From NCBI GenBank assembly GCA_964650405.1, contig CAZYTO010000009.1, positions 1 through 49,995 on the forward strand: a DNA stretch of 49,995 nucleotides, in the 5' to 3' direction. Made by a program: the position numbers and the translations under genes. Source of the DNA: CAZYTO01 sp964650405 (GTDB lineage: Bacteria; Acidobacteriota; Thermoanaerobaculia; Gp7-AA8). Below the pieces are notes generated by a model. The model was not told where the DNA came from and searched no databases. It was given only the letters and a program-made list of their open reading frames with translations. Of the stretch, positions 15,001 to 21,263 are shown piece by piece (the stretch's first letter is position 1; each line of letters starts with the position of its first letter).

Positions 15001-18000
15001 CGCGGGCCGGCTCAACAAGGTGCAATTGCCGAAGGCCGGCAGGGTGGCCACGGCACCGAACGTTCCCGACCTCAACGCTGTCCGCCCGAAGATGCTCTAC
15101 AACTACGAGAGTGCCACGCCGCCGGCGTACAGCACCTCGGCCTCGTCGACGTTCAACGCCTTCTTCGAGACGGCGCCCGAGATCGACTCCATCATCGATC
15201 CCGCGGAAGCCGCCGGCTCGATGACGCCGCGCGTGGCCTTCCAGTACGACCATACCAACGACCCCAACAAGCATGACCGCGTCACCCAGCAGTTCTGGCC
15301 GTGCGGAAGCTATACGAGCGCCTGTGCGCAGACCGCGGCCAGCTTCTCGTACACCGTCACCGGAAACGACGCCACCGTTCAGACGACCGACATGCTCGGT
15401 CAGCCCCGCACCTACACGCTCAAGAAGAGCGGGGAGGACGGCTGGCACACCATGCAGCTCGACGTGCCCACGCCGTCGCTCGTCGACGAGGCCACGTCCT
15501 CCAACGTGCCATCGACCGCATCCCCGTCGATCGATCCCCAGACGCACGCGCCGGTCGTTCTCACGACCGGCTTCCAGTACGACGGGAACGGCCAGCTCAA
15601 GCAGGCCAACCTGCCGGACGGCACGCAGGTCGTGAACACCTACGAGGCCGCGGCCTCCTCGCCGCTGGGCAGGCTGGCCACCTCCGTGGTCACCGCAGCC
15701 GGTCATGGCATCCACACGGCCTACCAGTACCAGTCCGGAACCACGGTCGACACGATCCTCGACAAGGTCGGCAAGGCCATGGACGCCGATCCGAAGAACT
15801 TCCGCGAGGCAAACGCTCCCTCGCGGTCGCAGAAGCTCGTCAAGCAGGAAGACACTCACCAGCAGGTAAAGATGACCTCTGCGGCCGTCTTCGACCTTCA
15901 CGGACAGAAGCGCTGGGATGAAGCGGGTGGCCCGAATCTGGTTACCGCCCAGGACATCCAGCAGGCCGCGAATGCGACGACCGTCGCCCAACTCCCCAAT
16001 CCCGCCGCCAGCACCACGAGTCAGCAGAAACTCGACTACTACGACAATCCTTCCGACCCGAACATCAGGCGCGGCAGGGTCAAGACCGTCACCTCCGGCC
16101 GCGACAACCAGAAAGTCACCGCCGGCGTTACGTACTCCGAGGCTGGCAACTCCAATCCGGGCGGCCAGATCGTCGAGACCACGGACGAGCGCAACGTCAA
16201 GACGACCGAAGAGCTCGATGCCTGGGACCGCCTCGTCCATCGCACGATGAGCGGCGCCGCCGGTAGCACGTCACCAGTCAACGTCGACGAAGTCTTCGGT
16301 TATGACGCGGACGGACGAGTCGTCTACACGTCCGAGAACCGCACCCAGGCAAGCCCCAACCCCGCCCTGACCATCGAGACGTTCACCTCGTACGACGTAA
16401 TGGGTCGCGTCATCGAGACCCACACGACGAACGCGAAGGTCAACGACAGCGACCAGACGCTCTACGTGACCCGGTCGTACGACCTCGCGGCCAGGGTCTC
16501 CACGCAGACCGACCCGGGTCTTTCGCCCTCGGGGGGCGATGCGTTCGTCCAGTCGTCCTTCGACACGCTGGGCCGCACCGTTTCCGTCGTGCGCAACGCC
16601 ACGGGCGCGCCGCAGAAACTCAAGGCCATCACTGGGTATGACACCCGCGGCCGGAAGTGCTATGCGACCGATGGTGCCGTGGCCTCGCTGCACCGTTTCG
16701 ACGGCTTCGGCCGCGAGATCGACGCCATCGATTCCTATGGGATCCGGACGCACCGCGACTACGACGAGTGGGATCAGTTGAAGGAGCAGACCACCACCGG
16801 TGGTACCACCACCGTCGCCCATACCGCGTGGCAGTACACGGACAAGGGCAACCTCTTCCTCACCGGCGAGAACCTCGACGGCCAGCGGATCCGCTCCACC
16901 AGCACGACTCTCTCCGACAACGGCCTCACCGAGGTCACCGCGGTCGGCGAGACGGACAGCGCCTCCACGCTGCTCGGGAAGTCCGCGCGCATGGTCGTCA
17001 CCAAGGGCGATCTGGCCGGCCGTACCCAGACCGTCTCCGTCGGGAACGCAACCTTCCTCAACTCCGATCAAACGCCCAGTTTCCAGGGGACTGGCGAAGC
17101 TCTCTTCTCCATCACGGATACATTCGATTTCGACGGATCGATGCAGAAGACGGTCCGCACCACCGAGCCCCAGGCTCTCGGCAAGCAGTACGTCACCAAG
17201 ACCGAATTCGACATGCTCAGACACCCGAGCACGCTCACCGAGCCGGGTGCCTACAAGACGACGTCCGGCTACGACGAAGCCGGCAACCTGCTCACGCTGG
17301 TCACTCCCGGTCAGTTCGCGGCCGAGCTGATGAGCTATGACGCCCGCAACCTGCTGGTCGACAAGAAGCTGCGGGACGGGTCTTCCGTTCACCACACCTA
17401 CGACGCCCTCGGCAACCCGAAGAGCTACAAGGATGAAGAAGGCGCCACGACGAGCTACACCACCGACCTCCTAGGCCGGATCACCACCACGACGTATCCC
17501 GGTGGGACCACTGAGGAGCATCGCTTCGAGGACCTCACCGGAAGGGTTCATGCCAGCCGCGACCGCGCCGGCCAGTGGCTCGTGTACCAGTACGACGCCG
17601 GCGGCCACGTCACGTTCGTCACCGACGGCGGCAAACAGAACGAGCCGTCCGCGTCGGGCGCGAACCTGATCGGCTTCGAATACGACGCCGGCGGCCGCCT
17701 TACCGCCATTCGCAATCCCGATTCCGCCGTCGAATTCGACAGCTACGACCTTCTCGGCCGTCCGGGTGTGACGCGCTCCGTCCGCTACCGGAACGGTACC
17801 GGCCTGAGCCAGACCCGCGATACCTCCGACGTTCATGTCCAGGGCCACACCTGGAGCGTGTACGGCGGGGAGCGCACGCGCTGGCGCATGCCGGCCGCCG
17901 CGTCCAGCCTGACGAATCCCGAAACGACCACCGGGCCGTGGCGCACGTGGATCGACGAAGTTCGCGACGGTGTGGGCAACATCGCCAACCAGTCGCTGGC

Positions 18001-20653
18001 CATCTCGGGCAACGTGACAGTGCCGCCCGGCGCCCCGGTCACCAGCGCCCGGGCCCGCAACGCGGGACGGCTTATCGCCCGCAACCGCTTCGGCGCCTCC
18101 GCCACCACGCCGCTGGCCGTCTCCGGCTACGGATACGACGACCAGGACATCGGCGGGAACGGCACATCCAGCGGCCTCCTCACCACTCTGTCGACGCAAG
18201 TGGGAACAGCGACGCTGGCCGGCAGCAGCATCTCCCGCTATCCCACGAAGCAGATCTCGGTCGAAGACGACCTCGGCCTCGGCAAGCGCCGCTCGGTATT
18301 CCACTACAACAGCCGCGAGCGATTGGACGGCAGCCATCTCGACGAACCGGCCGTCGGTGATCCCGCGCCCCTTCCCATCGGGTCGCCGTATCCCCCCACG
18401 CCAACGCCCGCGGACTTCCGCACGGCGCGGGCCACGCAACCTGCGCCGCTCGACAACGGACAGCTCGGTCTCCTGGGCGCGCTGGCCAAGTCCGTCATGC
18501 CGTTCGACTGGACGGCCCTGCAGGCCACCGACGGCTCGCACCAGATCGCCTCGCGCACGCTGAGCGTCGGCGGCAACCCCCAGGGCAGCGCCATTCCCTA
18601 CGCCTTCACCGGCGGGCGCCGCACGACCAGCGGCAATTGGACCTCCACGTACGACCAGCTCGGACGCCTCACCAGCCTCGAGTTGGCCGGCGACCGCCAC
18701 ATCGACTTCACCTATGACCCGAACGACCGCATCGTCGGCCGCAGCGCGAAGCAGAGCAACGGCCAGGGCGGCTGGAGCCCTGAGACGCGCGCCGCGGTGC
18801 TGGCCGCCGACGGCCTGCCCGCGGACGTGACGTTCGTGTGGGATCCGCTCGTCGACCGCCTCGTGGCGGTCTACCAGGCCGGCGCGTCGATCGCTCCGCC
18901 GGGCACGCCGATCACCCAGCCCACGGACCCGAATGCCGGACTGCTCCAACAGTACCTGCACGGCGACCAGGGCATGGACGATCCGGTCGACGTCCTCGTG
19001 GCTTCGACTCCGGGTGGAACACCCACGGAATACTTCCCGATCGTCGACGAGGCCGGCGCCGGCTCACTCCAGGCCGTCCTCAACTCCGACGGCACCCTTG
19101 CCGAGCGCGTCCTCTATGCCGACGCCTTCGGCGACGCTCCGCACTATCTCCAGGGCGGCGTCGTGGACAAGGTGACCTTCGACGCCTCCACGGGCGGCGG
19201 CAGCGTCTCCCAGGTGACCGTCACCGCGCACTTCTCCGAGAAGCCCGATCCGGCCACCCTGGCTTCGGGTCTGCGCCTGGCGTCCGTGAAGTCCGACGCC
19301 TCGGTCGCCGCCGTGTCCGCGGTCGCGCCGCAGGTGTCGCCCTCTGACCCCAGCACCGTGACCTGGACCTTGAGCAATACCGACTGGCAGGCCCTGACCA
19401 GCGCCGCCGGCGCCGACTCGATCGAAGTCGACGTCACCAACGCCCTCCGCTTCGCCGGCTGGGGCGCCACCCCGGTCCAGCCCGCCCCGCAGTGGACGTC
19501 AACGCTGTACAGCGCCTCCTCGACGACCGCCACGCCAGTCATCGTCCGCGAGCGCATCAGCTATCTCACCCAGAAGTGGTCCGCCAGCGGCCCCACCCTG
19601 GAAACCGCCTACGACATTCCGTCGCTCTACCTCGCCGCCAGCCCGCAGTCGAAGACGAGAATCCTCACCGGCTGGAAGGCTGCTCCGTTCGTCGAGCCGG
19701 CCAGCGGTTTCGCCTTCTTCCGCGCCCGTTGGTATGACCCAAGCACGGGGACGTGGCTCACCGCGGATCCGATGGGGTACAAGGACAGCTCGAATCTTTA
19801 CGCGTTCTGTCACGGCGATCCCGTGGGATGCAAGGATTCCGAAGGCCTCGCCGATCCCAAGAAGGAAGAAACGCATCTCAACTTAGGTCACGCAACGTCG
19901 ATCGGCGCGGCGCCTCCCGGCGACCCGTCAACTGGGTTTTGGTATTGGCTGGCAGACACGGCCACGATGGGCTATTTTTCGCTGCCGGGCGGAACGTATC
20001 GTTACTTGGGCGATGATGAACCTTATCAATCGGCACGCGACCTAAGAGCGTTTCGTAAGGAGCATCCCAAGGAGATTTTTCTTGCAGACACTGCCCTTGC
20101 CCTCACGGGTAAGGGTAAGGCCCTGAAAATAATTGGATTAGTCGGTGCACACCTAACACTCTGGGAAAACGCACGTCTCTCCAAACAGCCACCGGCGGTG
20201 CCTGTTCCTCCGGGACCTGAACCACCGAAACCTCCACGAAATCGCCGAGCTCCGATTCTTGCAGACAACGACGTGATGGTTCACGCCCTTGAAAAGGGGG
20301 ACGTCAAGGCGCTCGACGAGATTCGTGCTGGTAAGACTTACATAACACCAAATCAGTATCATGAGTTTATGAACGTCACTTCACAAGCGCAGCGAAAAAA
20401 GCGTCTCGCGTTTATGAATATCGAAGGTATCGAAGTCTTGTCAGGCGAGCGTGCGCGGGAATTGGCAAGTCTGGAAGAATTTCAGGCAGTTTTCGCGAAA
20501 GTCGCTCCCATAATGGGTCGGAACGACGCTGCTCTGGCAGCGTTTGCTAAGGTCAGCGGTTTCGAGGCCGTCACAAAGGAGAGACGCTTGTATCAGTTCT
20601 TAACGCAGACTCTGCCAAAACTTGCCGTGCCGATTAGAAGGATCGTAAAGTGA
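2..20653 (+). CDS. Giant Ig-repeat/RHS polymorphic toxin, 5' end outside window
   Basis: The frame is open from base 2, so the true start lies upstream; the TTG at 113 has no claim to be the start. At least 6,883 residues are visible. Order, by in-window residue: Ig-like domains of the VTVNG / AGNS type (about 43-2200, with an SbsA-like Big_5 domain near 1930-2030); a carboxypeptidase-regulatory-like domain (2230-2350, GYITGQIIDATTGRPLAGATV); three Ig-like repeats with S(T)LTWTT cores (about 3310-3560); propeller-like sequence (about 3930-4500); an RHS/YD core from about 4820 to 6615, ending in the hallmark RARWYDPSTGTWLTADPMGY; then a variable C-terminal toxin. By family knowledge this is a secreted or surface contact-dependent toxin whose RHS shell encloses the toxic tip. 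The secretion signal is not in view. Base composition is less GC-rich after about 19,860, as expected for an exchanged tip. Confidence 0.93.
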   Translation, partial: NATGTSQHTSTLTRPLPANINAAAKGLEGNIAKAKNSLITALPPVLTLTSPANGSILNVNVVDISGSAGNATSVTVNGQPATIAGGVFTVSHFNLGADGTHALTITGTSPGGSSTITPAPVLTVDTTKPTITATLTPLPNANDWNNSNVTVKFNCDDTPGTGIKTCTAPVTLTTEGHGLTVSGTAVDNAGNSKTITVTVNIDKTNPVLSITSNKNNDIVTTPQVTITGYADDATTVFVNGVAATVDTATATFTSAPITLSNGNNSISVTGTDPAGNSGTVSITLILDTIPPKVSITSPADGTVVPDPAHVTVTGTASDDQTSVASVQVNGHDVTLDAQGNFQTVLDLTGLSPAVITAVAKDAAGNSYQTHVTVTPIPPPVLSLTSPQPGSYVNTRVVTLSGGAGTATSVTVNGQAATVSNGAWTLPNFDLGPDGIVTLNIVGRNGGGSTPLTQTVGVDTVPPTIKATVTPTPNGAGWNNTDVVVSFLCDDTGSKVKDCPAPLTLTNEGPNQVITKTATDFANNTSAPVVVTVNIDKTKPTLKITSHTDGQIVTNPTVTISGTIDEPVTATVDNVAATVDTTAKTFTSAPITLVDGSNTITVAGKDVAGNSSTPVSITLIYDATPPSISITSPADNSLVSDPAHVLVKGTASDPETPFTIQVNGVPTGFASDGTFQTTVDVSGSPHAAITAVATDAAGRTGTAQITVTTIPPPVLTLSSPADGAFVNTSKVDLTGGAGNATSVTVNGQPASVAGGIWTVAGFDLGADGSHPLTIIGTNPAGSVTLTPLPVLISDTVRPVIQASLNPVPNAAGWNNTDVTVTFNCTDGGSNPSGIATCPAPVTLTSSQSNVYTATDKAGNSSTPLTVTVNIDKVKPVLTIASHRDNQILTDPRIVLSGAADDAVNVSVNGVPAAVYASNYTSAPLTLVEGSNTITVTGSDLAGNVATPVTITLVVDTRAPQLAITSPAANACLNATSVDLRGTVADPHVQGVNVLYNGITVAATVDGSGNWSATVANLSEGAQSIAVTATDSVGHTATVALPLRIDRTAPVISVTENGSPFTATLLNRPVALFVHADDASPNVTLSAKLDGADYASGTSISLEGPHTLVVTATDCAGNAPAPKTVQFTIDRTPPALSNFTPGNGQTVGTVPTALSGLASEAATVSISGTSLSAATDPTRHFTIAGVPFADGQNSFTVHAVDAAGNGVDVPYSLTVRSNAPVIDISDNGAAITSGALFNRALTPVIRVTPSDATFTATLDGGPFTSGNAVTAETPAPHTLTVNATDSLGHTAAAAVTFTIDTHGPAITITSPAAGAVVTGDQVTVTGNAGDSVSLTVNGVPATPGTNGAFSVSIPLEAGENLIVATGRDRAGNSGTASVTVTRSESTSGLIITYPLEPMLTNHTATLVTGRVLTPSDLQTLTIEGHAGTKSTGTSTVSSDPSGTFRVTDLPLFEGVDTITVTATSKSNTTTSAVVHVTTDLTPPSLAILAGADPLKDGFTYPSSVVLSVSANDPGSTTAPATTMQVDDAAVTLPYTVTATGGHSVVAVATDTAHNETRVTRTFYIGSTAAAGCSAGGFDPASGAVVTTPSVTLVGTTGGAAGIFVNNIAASVASGMFRATVELPLEGPNTVSMAGAEASATKTNGPTITPTRVTNAPSGTIDAPSEMTPFGTDSITVSGTVSAGVASVDVNGTPAVVAGTTWGAANVRLSAGLNILVAHAANAAGRIATASRRVLYLQNAPAITVTWPNDGFATGAAQVDVSGTYTNLDPATLQVSGGAGSGTLETHPRSDTTGSFLIHGVALASGAQALTVTGRDALSRSASAVINVTRNAGTAAVSITSPLDNTYLPAGAASTVAVSGTYVAVNGSQLDINGSAGTLTPSASLPNSGTFSGSAAVNASGTTPIVVRLTQPDGTNAVATALVTKLGAAPSVKLTFPAAEATSVDPGVVVLVSFSAPMDETSLRSAFSLVNSAGTPVTGQFRLDKDVLSFAAAATLTPGDRYTIDVKTTATDVAGNALDKELVSSFTVATTAPSAAPQVNAITAPVCGSSVTISGTAAAGARVEVDYAGAALFTTADATTGVFSQLLAISSQSGFAVARVRVVGADGTLSPAAEVPFQVDCSGPQVAGATYDRTANSITITFSRPIDLSTVTVGTSGSVQLSLGDGTPVTGTAAAGASSSIVVITPGTPDPRTATLVLLITSAVKDTTGHNLTAFTQTFTVTGDTGSVPSDGYGYITGQIIDATTGRPLAGATVTIDVPVSAVNAASRWKAAASSATSGQRTATGGSRTAISGPRTANTGTTPFTTITDTSGAYTDRVPEGAFAIHAYARGYTDVWRQVVVPAGQGVVPIDIRLTAAGPSATMASADFTLDHGGDSPGVTRHATLSVSAGAVVPNTVVTLTAVGAQGISGLPPLGWSPLAAAEVRVTSPVAIAAGASAARLTFQIDSAAVAASGKVLTAVEYDSVRDEWHVLQPAVATTGNAAQVNITLPATQAGSGANLGSGEIALVYPDAGTGVTAPTAPVGGGVLTGVSDLCADGHCPAMQVAKAFNLNPTSVPPTGSTVATLTIDTAGTVAPPPNPFPSGTAVDAVVNEQLTLTDGTILADVPYATDLVLYRSLAGDTAVADFKLAPSAKAANVPLQIGVDHIQIVPYPGRLDRGTLIGPAGGHVPSDANVQVDIPTGAATVALHATAKSMTAADLAGFGSIDGFQIVSGLTLTLETADTTTSAAPVQLLKPAATTFVVNPAQLGTAPQLILAEVLPATSFGRMVRLADRMGAAQPIESTTNVSVTTATIDPAVLPVEGVVRAGQYLLLKASQPIAYAFGGVRVAGGAYINGAEVVSATLGVRDLSRVTGIFAVPVVATPAAPFALTPVHPTAGEGATHTAAAAPAAGAIVNAGDLLFAVQAPTLQQVTVTGTQGGVNLVTSNGATGITLSTGVQAVFSQTIDATSVNNSSIVVTNTATRAVVPGSVTAAGSGVTWTPTPNPSGQPLVPNATYVVSIAASIKGSHGAPLGTSQTFAFSTVTQISNGQVHPERIRITIPDANGISTIAGDAGALATVPPEPQAWRAVALRRGNAFITQYQVTANSDGSFQLRVGTCSGATPCADAITIKDHIDLEVLNAAGNIAAIIPLTPFSTPDGQGFIAPTDVDTTFTSKDGVGVHVPAGAFAQLTTVTVARLDDDSAFSAVPSIHDDMNFYRGVNLTLDCTTGGLDPNATCEAAKRLDVTIPVPANAPTDRNFLLGWLGDSVRGPRIMIVDTLRVDNGNFTTASAPSGTGQSVPRNLAATSAKPASSKVSKSSTPGPSSRKAAQSNAPVISSFGGLPLTILSGDSSTLSWTTTGADHVTITSVPGNLPPTGTFTVKPASTTTYTLTAFAADNSSASSDPVTVKVNNGPVVDTFKAVPDSIAPGGTSTLTWTTSTAAIVKLHDSAGNDFGSQPLNGSLNVSPVSTVTYTLIAYNSDQTVQSAPSTVQLNVTTDPVITSFTATPESLVPGQASTLAWKTINTNSISIKNDATGSVVCAGGAISATPSTCSVSPLSTASYTLTAVGSTGAKVTQQVVVRFEPPGIGNVVSPNDVKAALVGIVRSGRYNVLDLRSAAGTAVGWSVMTGIQGNYDMFWDSWNSLFASHLYLSEPHGVIVIPVLLGKPFQVVGYDATSGLQAFSKAYDPLPIGTPGAAYYVPPPSAESQGPYPVSASPFRVAFADITVEDKPIETVSGLVLTLHYGHVTIKDAATSSIPDKIAVTALNLTSGTQPQGPAVGSATPREITIDGKLGDRILLIIGAQDVDPQTQLSITFDKAIATDANTSDPDKKESAINSALHGKFKVEKQSAPPATGGQPPFQRIDQGSSDIVWYTLDSGDRRITINLPAALEAGATYRITIPKDLHGASDPLQIGVVKFPNDTTSQEIQEIPLSFTVRPAPQPMSGFNLPLDYNQSQIGTVHDMALNGNVLLLATLQGGILAYDVSDPGSMNSKTSLLGYVDTGRGDPTALANSQANSLLSPSIRFWSVASDHHGRVYTSAIGSTFGFIQAYRLDDFIPDASHPAPRAASPLAAAVTSWAPGYGASLDIGSDSVLSDRPEGIPRKLQIVLQDNDNGKHWNTVASFTQGVTDLGGNVSATAAGDFSRMQVTVPIENSSSPQGAAAYPIQRITIENMTRQLRWSADAKASSPAVFSDVVAKDGDQLRVIFNERTYGIVTIFGYGVGIFDLNAMEANALDPSAPKFAERIRITQGTAYPPCDPLAGCAESITDLSLSADATLLSTATVPGAPPELKAYGLDIHRGVLDLKLIAQDDKVQPFTENRTTGFVMVLPTRPHNTYPANHIKALVEAIQAANPNAIGPDQKPLDPASLFVGVQPYHWTLEAADNKALGKASLTGTPHGARGSSAGTRVERDYLLVPANALGLLVIDATNPATWLDDPNLADVIWLPAGAAAVRVIPGMNRAIAVDRDGRVLLIDLSRLDGRYDPNTGEDVTDPLFKTVAACLKGQGTYGLGAPDPRILWTSEPGLVNGNIIPVIDPDTGILFTGKAFVDPNNASDAAVKAIPAIDPHIEVLAEVGANSMRAVGGVVPLGIDPPANILDAADSNASLGAFRLRLTLPGGMPKSLNSNQLRLAVESERVPGGITPQTLNPYPPAHLRMADVAGKADPRASQAFILQPDVPSDPQLQAKLRLQSGYNRFISPWIVAVADPRALAAWDWANATSSDKTAAGCKHCDRPDRLKPTATNLPQLFEIWSAGRNFLVRPEACLQNCSGNTSSIFAGTPYAYLGQSHRLELRVPTVMADIIRPTAVVVAGQNPPVAGGALQETTYLHSGEVESSAVDLNVGGRNGHDVVVGRTSRSRTLGSSELGFGWTSALFAHIRTLPNGSVEYYDGLGNIWTYKPTATPGLYKPPAGFGMQLTPNGTGWMISDSIRSFILFDEFGRQTARTDEYASNKQLAGDSAPGNIINFLYDVSGRLSLVSDPVGRATTFTFWPDDSDQRGLLQNVKDWRKTAREIEYDFDPAGRLNKVQLPKAGRVATAPNVPDLNAVRPKMLYNYESATPPAYSTSASSTFNAFFETAPEIDSIIDPAEAAGSMTPRVAFQYDHTNDPNKHDRVTQQFWPCGSYTSACAQTAASFSYTVTGNDATVQTTDMLGQPRTYTLKKSGEDGWHTMQLDVPTPSLVDEATSSNVPSTASPSIDPQTHAPVVLTTGFQYDGNGQLKQANLPDGTQVVNTYEAAASSPLGRLATSVVTAAGHGIHTAYQYQSGTTVDTILDKVGKAMDADPKNFREANAPSRSQKLVKQEDTHQQVKMTSAAVFDLHGQKRWDEAGGPNLVTAQDIQQAANATTVAQLPNPAASTTSQQKLDYYDNPSDPNIRRGRVKTVTSGRDNQKVTAGVTYSEAGNSNPGGQIVETTDERNVKTTEELDAWDRLVHRTMSGAAGSTSPVNVDEVFGYDADGRVVYTSENRTQASPNPALTIETFTSYDVMGRVIETHTTNAKVNDSDQTLYVTRSYDLAARVSTQTDPGLSPSGGDAFVQSSFDTLGRTVSVVRNATGAPQKLKAITGYDTRGRKCYATDGAVASLHRFDGFGREIDAIDSYGIRTHRDYDEWDQLKEQTTTGGTTTVAHTAWQYTDKGNLFLTGENLDGQRIRSTSTTLSDNGLTEVTAVGETDSASTLLGKSARMVVTKGDLAGRTQTVSVGNATFLNSDQTPSFQGTGEALFSITDTFDFDGSMQKTVRTTEPQALGKQYVTKTEFDMLRHPSTLTEPGAYKTTSGYDEAGNLLTLVTPGQFAAELMSYDARNLLVDKKLRDGSSVHHTYDALGNPKSYKDEEGATTSYTTDLLGRITTTTYPGGTTEEHRFEDLTGRVHASRDRAGQWLVYQYDAGGHVTFVTDGGKQNEPSASGANLIGFEYDAGGRLTAIRNPDSAVEFDSYDLLGRPGVTRSVRYRNGTGLSQTRDTSDVHVQGHTWSVYGGERTRWRMPAAASSLTNPETTTGPWRTWIDEVRDGVGNIANQSLAISGNVTVPPGAPVTSARARNAGRLIARNRFGASATTPLAVSGYGYDDQDIGGNGTSSGLLTTLSTQVGTATLAGSSISRYPTKQISVEDDLGLGKRRSVFHYNSRERLDGSHLDEPAVGDPAPLPIGSPYPPTPTPADFRTARATQPAPLDNGQLGLLGALAKSVMPFDWTALQATDGSHQIASRTLSVGGNPQGSAIPYAFTGGRRTTSGNWTSTYDQLGRLTSLELAGDRHIDFTYDPNDRIVGRSAKQSNGQGGWSPETRAAVLAADGLPADVTFVWDPLVDRLVAVYQAGASIAPPGTPITQPTDPNAGLLQQYLHGDQGMDDPVDVLVASTPGGTPTEYFPIVDEAGAGSLQAVLNSDGTLAERVLYADAFGDAPHYLQGGVVDKVTFDASTGGGSVSQVTVTAHFSEKPDPATLASGLRLASVKSDASVAAVSAVAPQVSPSDPSTVTWTLSNTDWQALTSAAGADSIEVDVTNALRFAGWGATPVQPAPQWTSTLYSASSTTATPVIVRERISYLTQKWSASGPTLETAYDIPSLYLAASPQSKTRILTGWKAAPFVEPASGFAFFRARWYDPSTGTWLTADPMGYKDSSNLYAFCHGDPVGCKDSEGLADPKKEETHLNLGHATSIGAAPPGDPSTGFWYWLADTATMGYFSLPGGTYRYLGDDEPYQSARDLRAFRKEHPKEIFLADTALALTGKGKALKIIGLVGAHLTLWENARLSKQPPAVPVPPGPEPPKPPRNRRAPILADNDVMVHALEKGDVKALDEIRAGKTYITPNQYHEFMNVTSQAQRKKRLAFMNIEGIEVLSGERARELASLEEFQAVFAKVAPIMGRNDAALAAFAKVSGFEAVTKERRLYQFLTQTLPKLAVPIRRIVK
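128..2870 (+). repeat. Tandem 1-kb Ig-domain units (three copies)
   Basis: Three long repeats lie inside the giant gene, each opening with a PPV(L) motif at 128, 1133 and 2132. The first two periods are therefore 1005 and 999 bp, in frame. Each unit repeats the same succession: TSVTVNGQ, a GWNN-type segment with FxCDD/CTD, NIDK, SITSP and DPAHV. The third copy diverges after about 2870. Confidence 0.85.
6779..6895 (+). repeat. In-frame GAACAGC-type repeat insert in the giant gene
   Basis: A degenerate repeat of GCGAACAGC / GCGAACCGC units encodes Thr/Ala/Arg/Gln-rich sequence (SGQRTATGG, SGPRTANTG). It interrupts the carboxypeptidase-regulatory-like domain between its first strands (ATVTIDV) and the conserved continuation (TTITDTSGAYT). 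The same repeat type occurs at 35405-35492, 41500-41592 and 44941-45050. Confidence 0.6.
19855..20653 (+). other. Variable C-terminal toxin tip of the RHS protein (PIN-like)
   Basis: The tip begins right after the RHS hallmark and the DPVGCKDSEG motif. It has a linker, a hydrophobic stretch (LKIIGLVGAHLTL) and a proline-rich spacer, then about 130 residues that look like a PIN-type RNase: ILADNDV (Asp at residue 6755), QYHEF (Glu 6788) and GRNDAALAAFAKVSGF (Asp 6842), followed by TKERRLYQFL. The acidic residues fall in the order and spacing of PIN domains. The fold call is inference from pattern only, and the usual fourth acidic residue is not obvious. The base composition is less GC-rich than the upstream core. 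Confidence 0.5.
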
Positions 20654-20979
20654 GTGCTTACAACTACCTCCACATCCGGATGGCTTGCCCGAGACGAGGA
20701 CACCTTGCCGACATGGAGATAGAGTGTTTCTTTGGGCTTCGTGACTTCAGCGACTATCAGAAAGGTGACGTAGTTAAATGGGTTGACCGAAAGGCAGTTC
20801 ACAATGGTGGTCGCCCTACCGATGGCAACATGGACGGAGAGGGCTATCTCCAGTGTCCGATCTGCGATCTAGACGCATTTGTCAAAGTTCTTGTTAGGAA
20901 CGATGTCATTGTAGGGGTGGGTCCGGATTCAGATCGGAAGCCGTTCAAACCCGACCCGAATGAGCTCAATCTGAAGTGA
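20650..20979 (+). CDS. Candidate immunity protein for the RHS tip, zinc-motif
   Basis: The GTG start overlaps the RHS stop in a GTGA (20650-20653), so the two are translationally coupled. The product is 109 aa with a CP..G near the N-terminus and a later CPIC (MACPRRG, LQCPICDLD), suggesting a small zinc-binding fold. A second in-frame ATG at 20680 would start just before the first Cys and cannot be excluded. Position directly after a polymorphic toxin tip is the standard place for the cognate immunity gene; the family is not recognised. It shares the less GC-rich composition of the toxin tip. Confidence 0.65.
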   Translation: MSAYNYLHIRMACPRRGHLADMEIECFFGLRDFSDYQKGDVVKWVDRKAVHNGGRPTDGNMDGEGYLQCPICDLDAFVKVLVRNDVIVGVGPDSDRKPFKPDPNELNLK

Positions 20980-21263
20980 TAACATGAATCTGAGGCATAC
21001 GAAAAGCAGGGCTCCGCGCTGAGATAGGTGGGTAGCTTGGCGCGGCAAAGTGATTATGGGTAGCCTGCGCGGAGGAGCGTATCAAGGCGCTGAGAACCGC
21101 GCCTCCTCCGCTGCGCTGCGGCCCTTCGGGTGAGACGCTCCTCCGCTCCGGCTGTGTGAGCAGTTATGGACCGAAAGCGGAGCTTTCGGTCGTGGAACGA
21201 CCGGAGCCGCACTGGCGTTCTGCGGGACTGGTTGTCATCTCATCGTCCCGGAGCCCCCACCTC
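20980..21263. other. Non-coding stretch with probable left end of ISL3 element
   Basis: No convincing gene is present. The stretch beginning near 21008 (GGGCTCCGCGCTGAGATAGG) is a plausible left terminal inverted repeat of the ISL3-type element that follows. A hairpin CCGAAAGCGGAGCTTTCGG lies at about 21173-21191. The right end of the IS is not seen, consistent with deletion. Confidence 0.35.
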
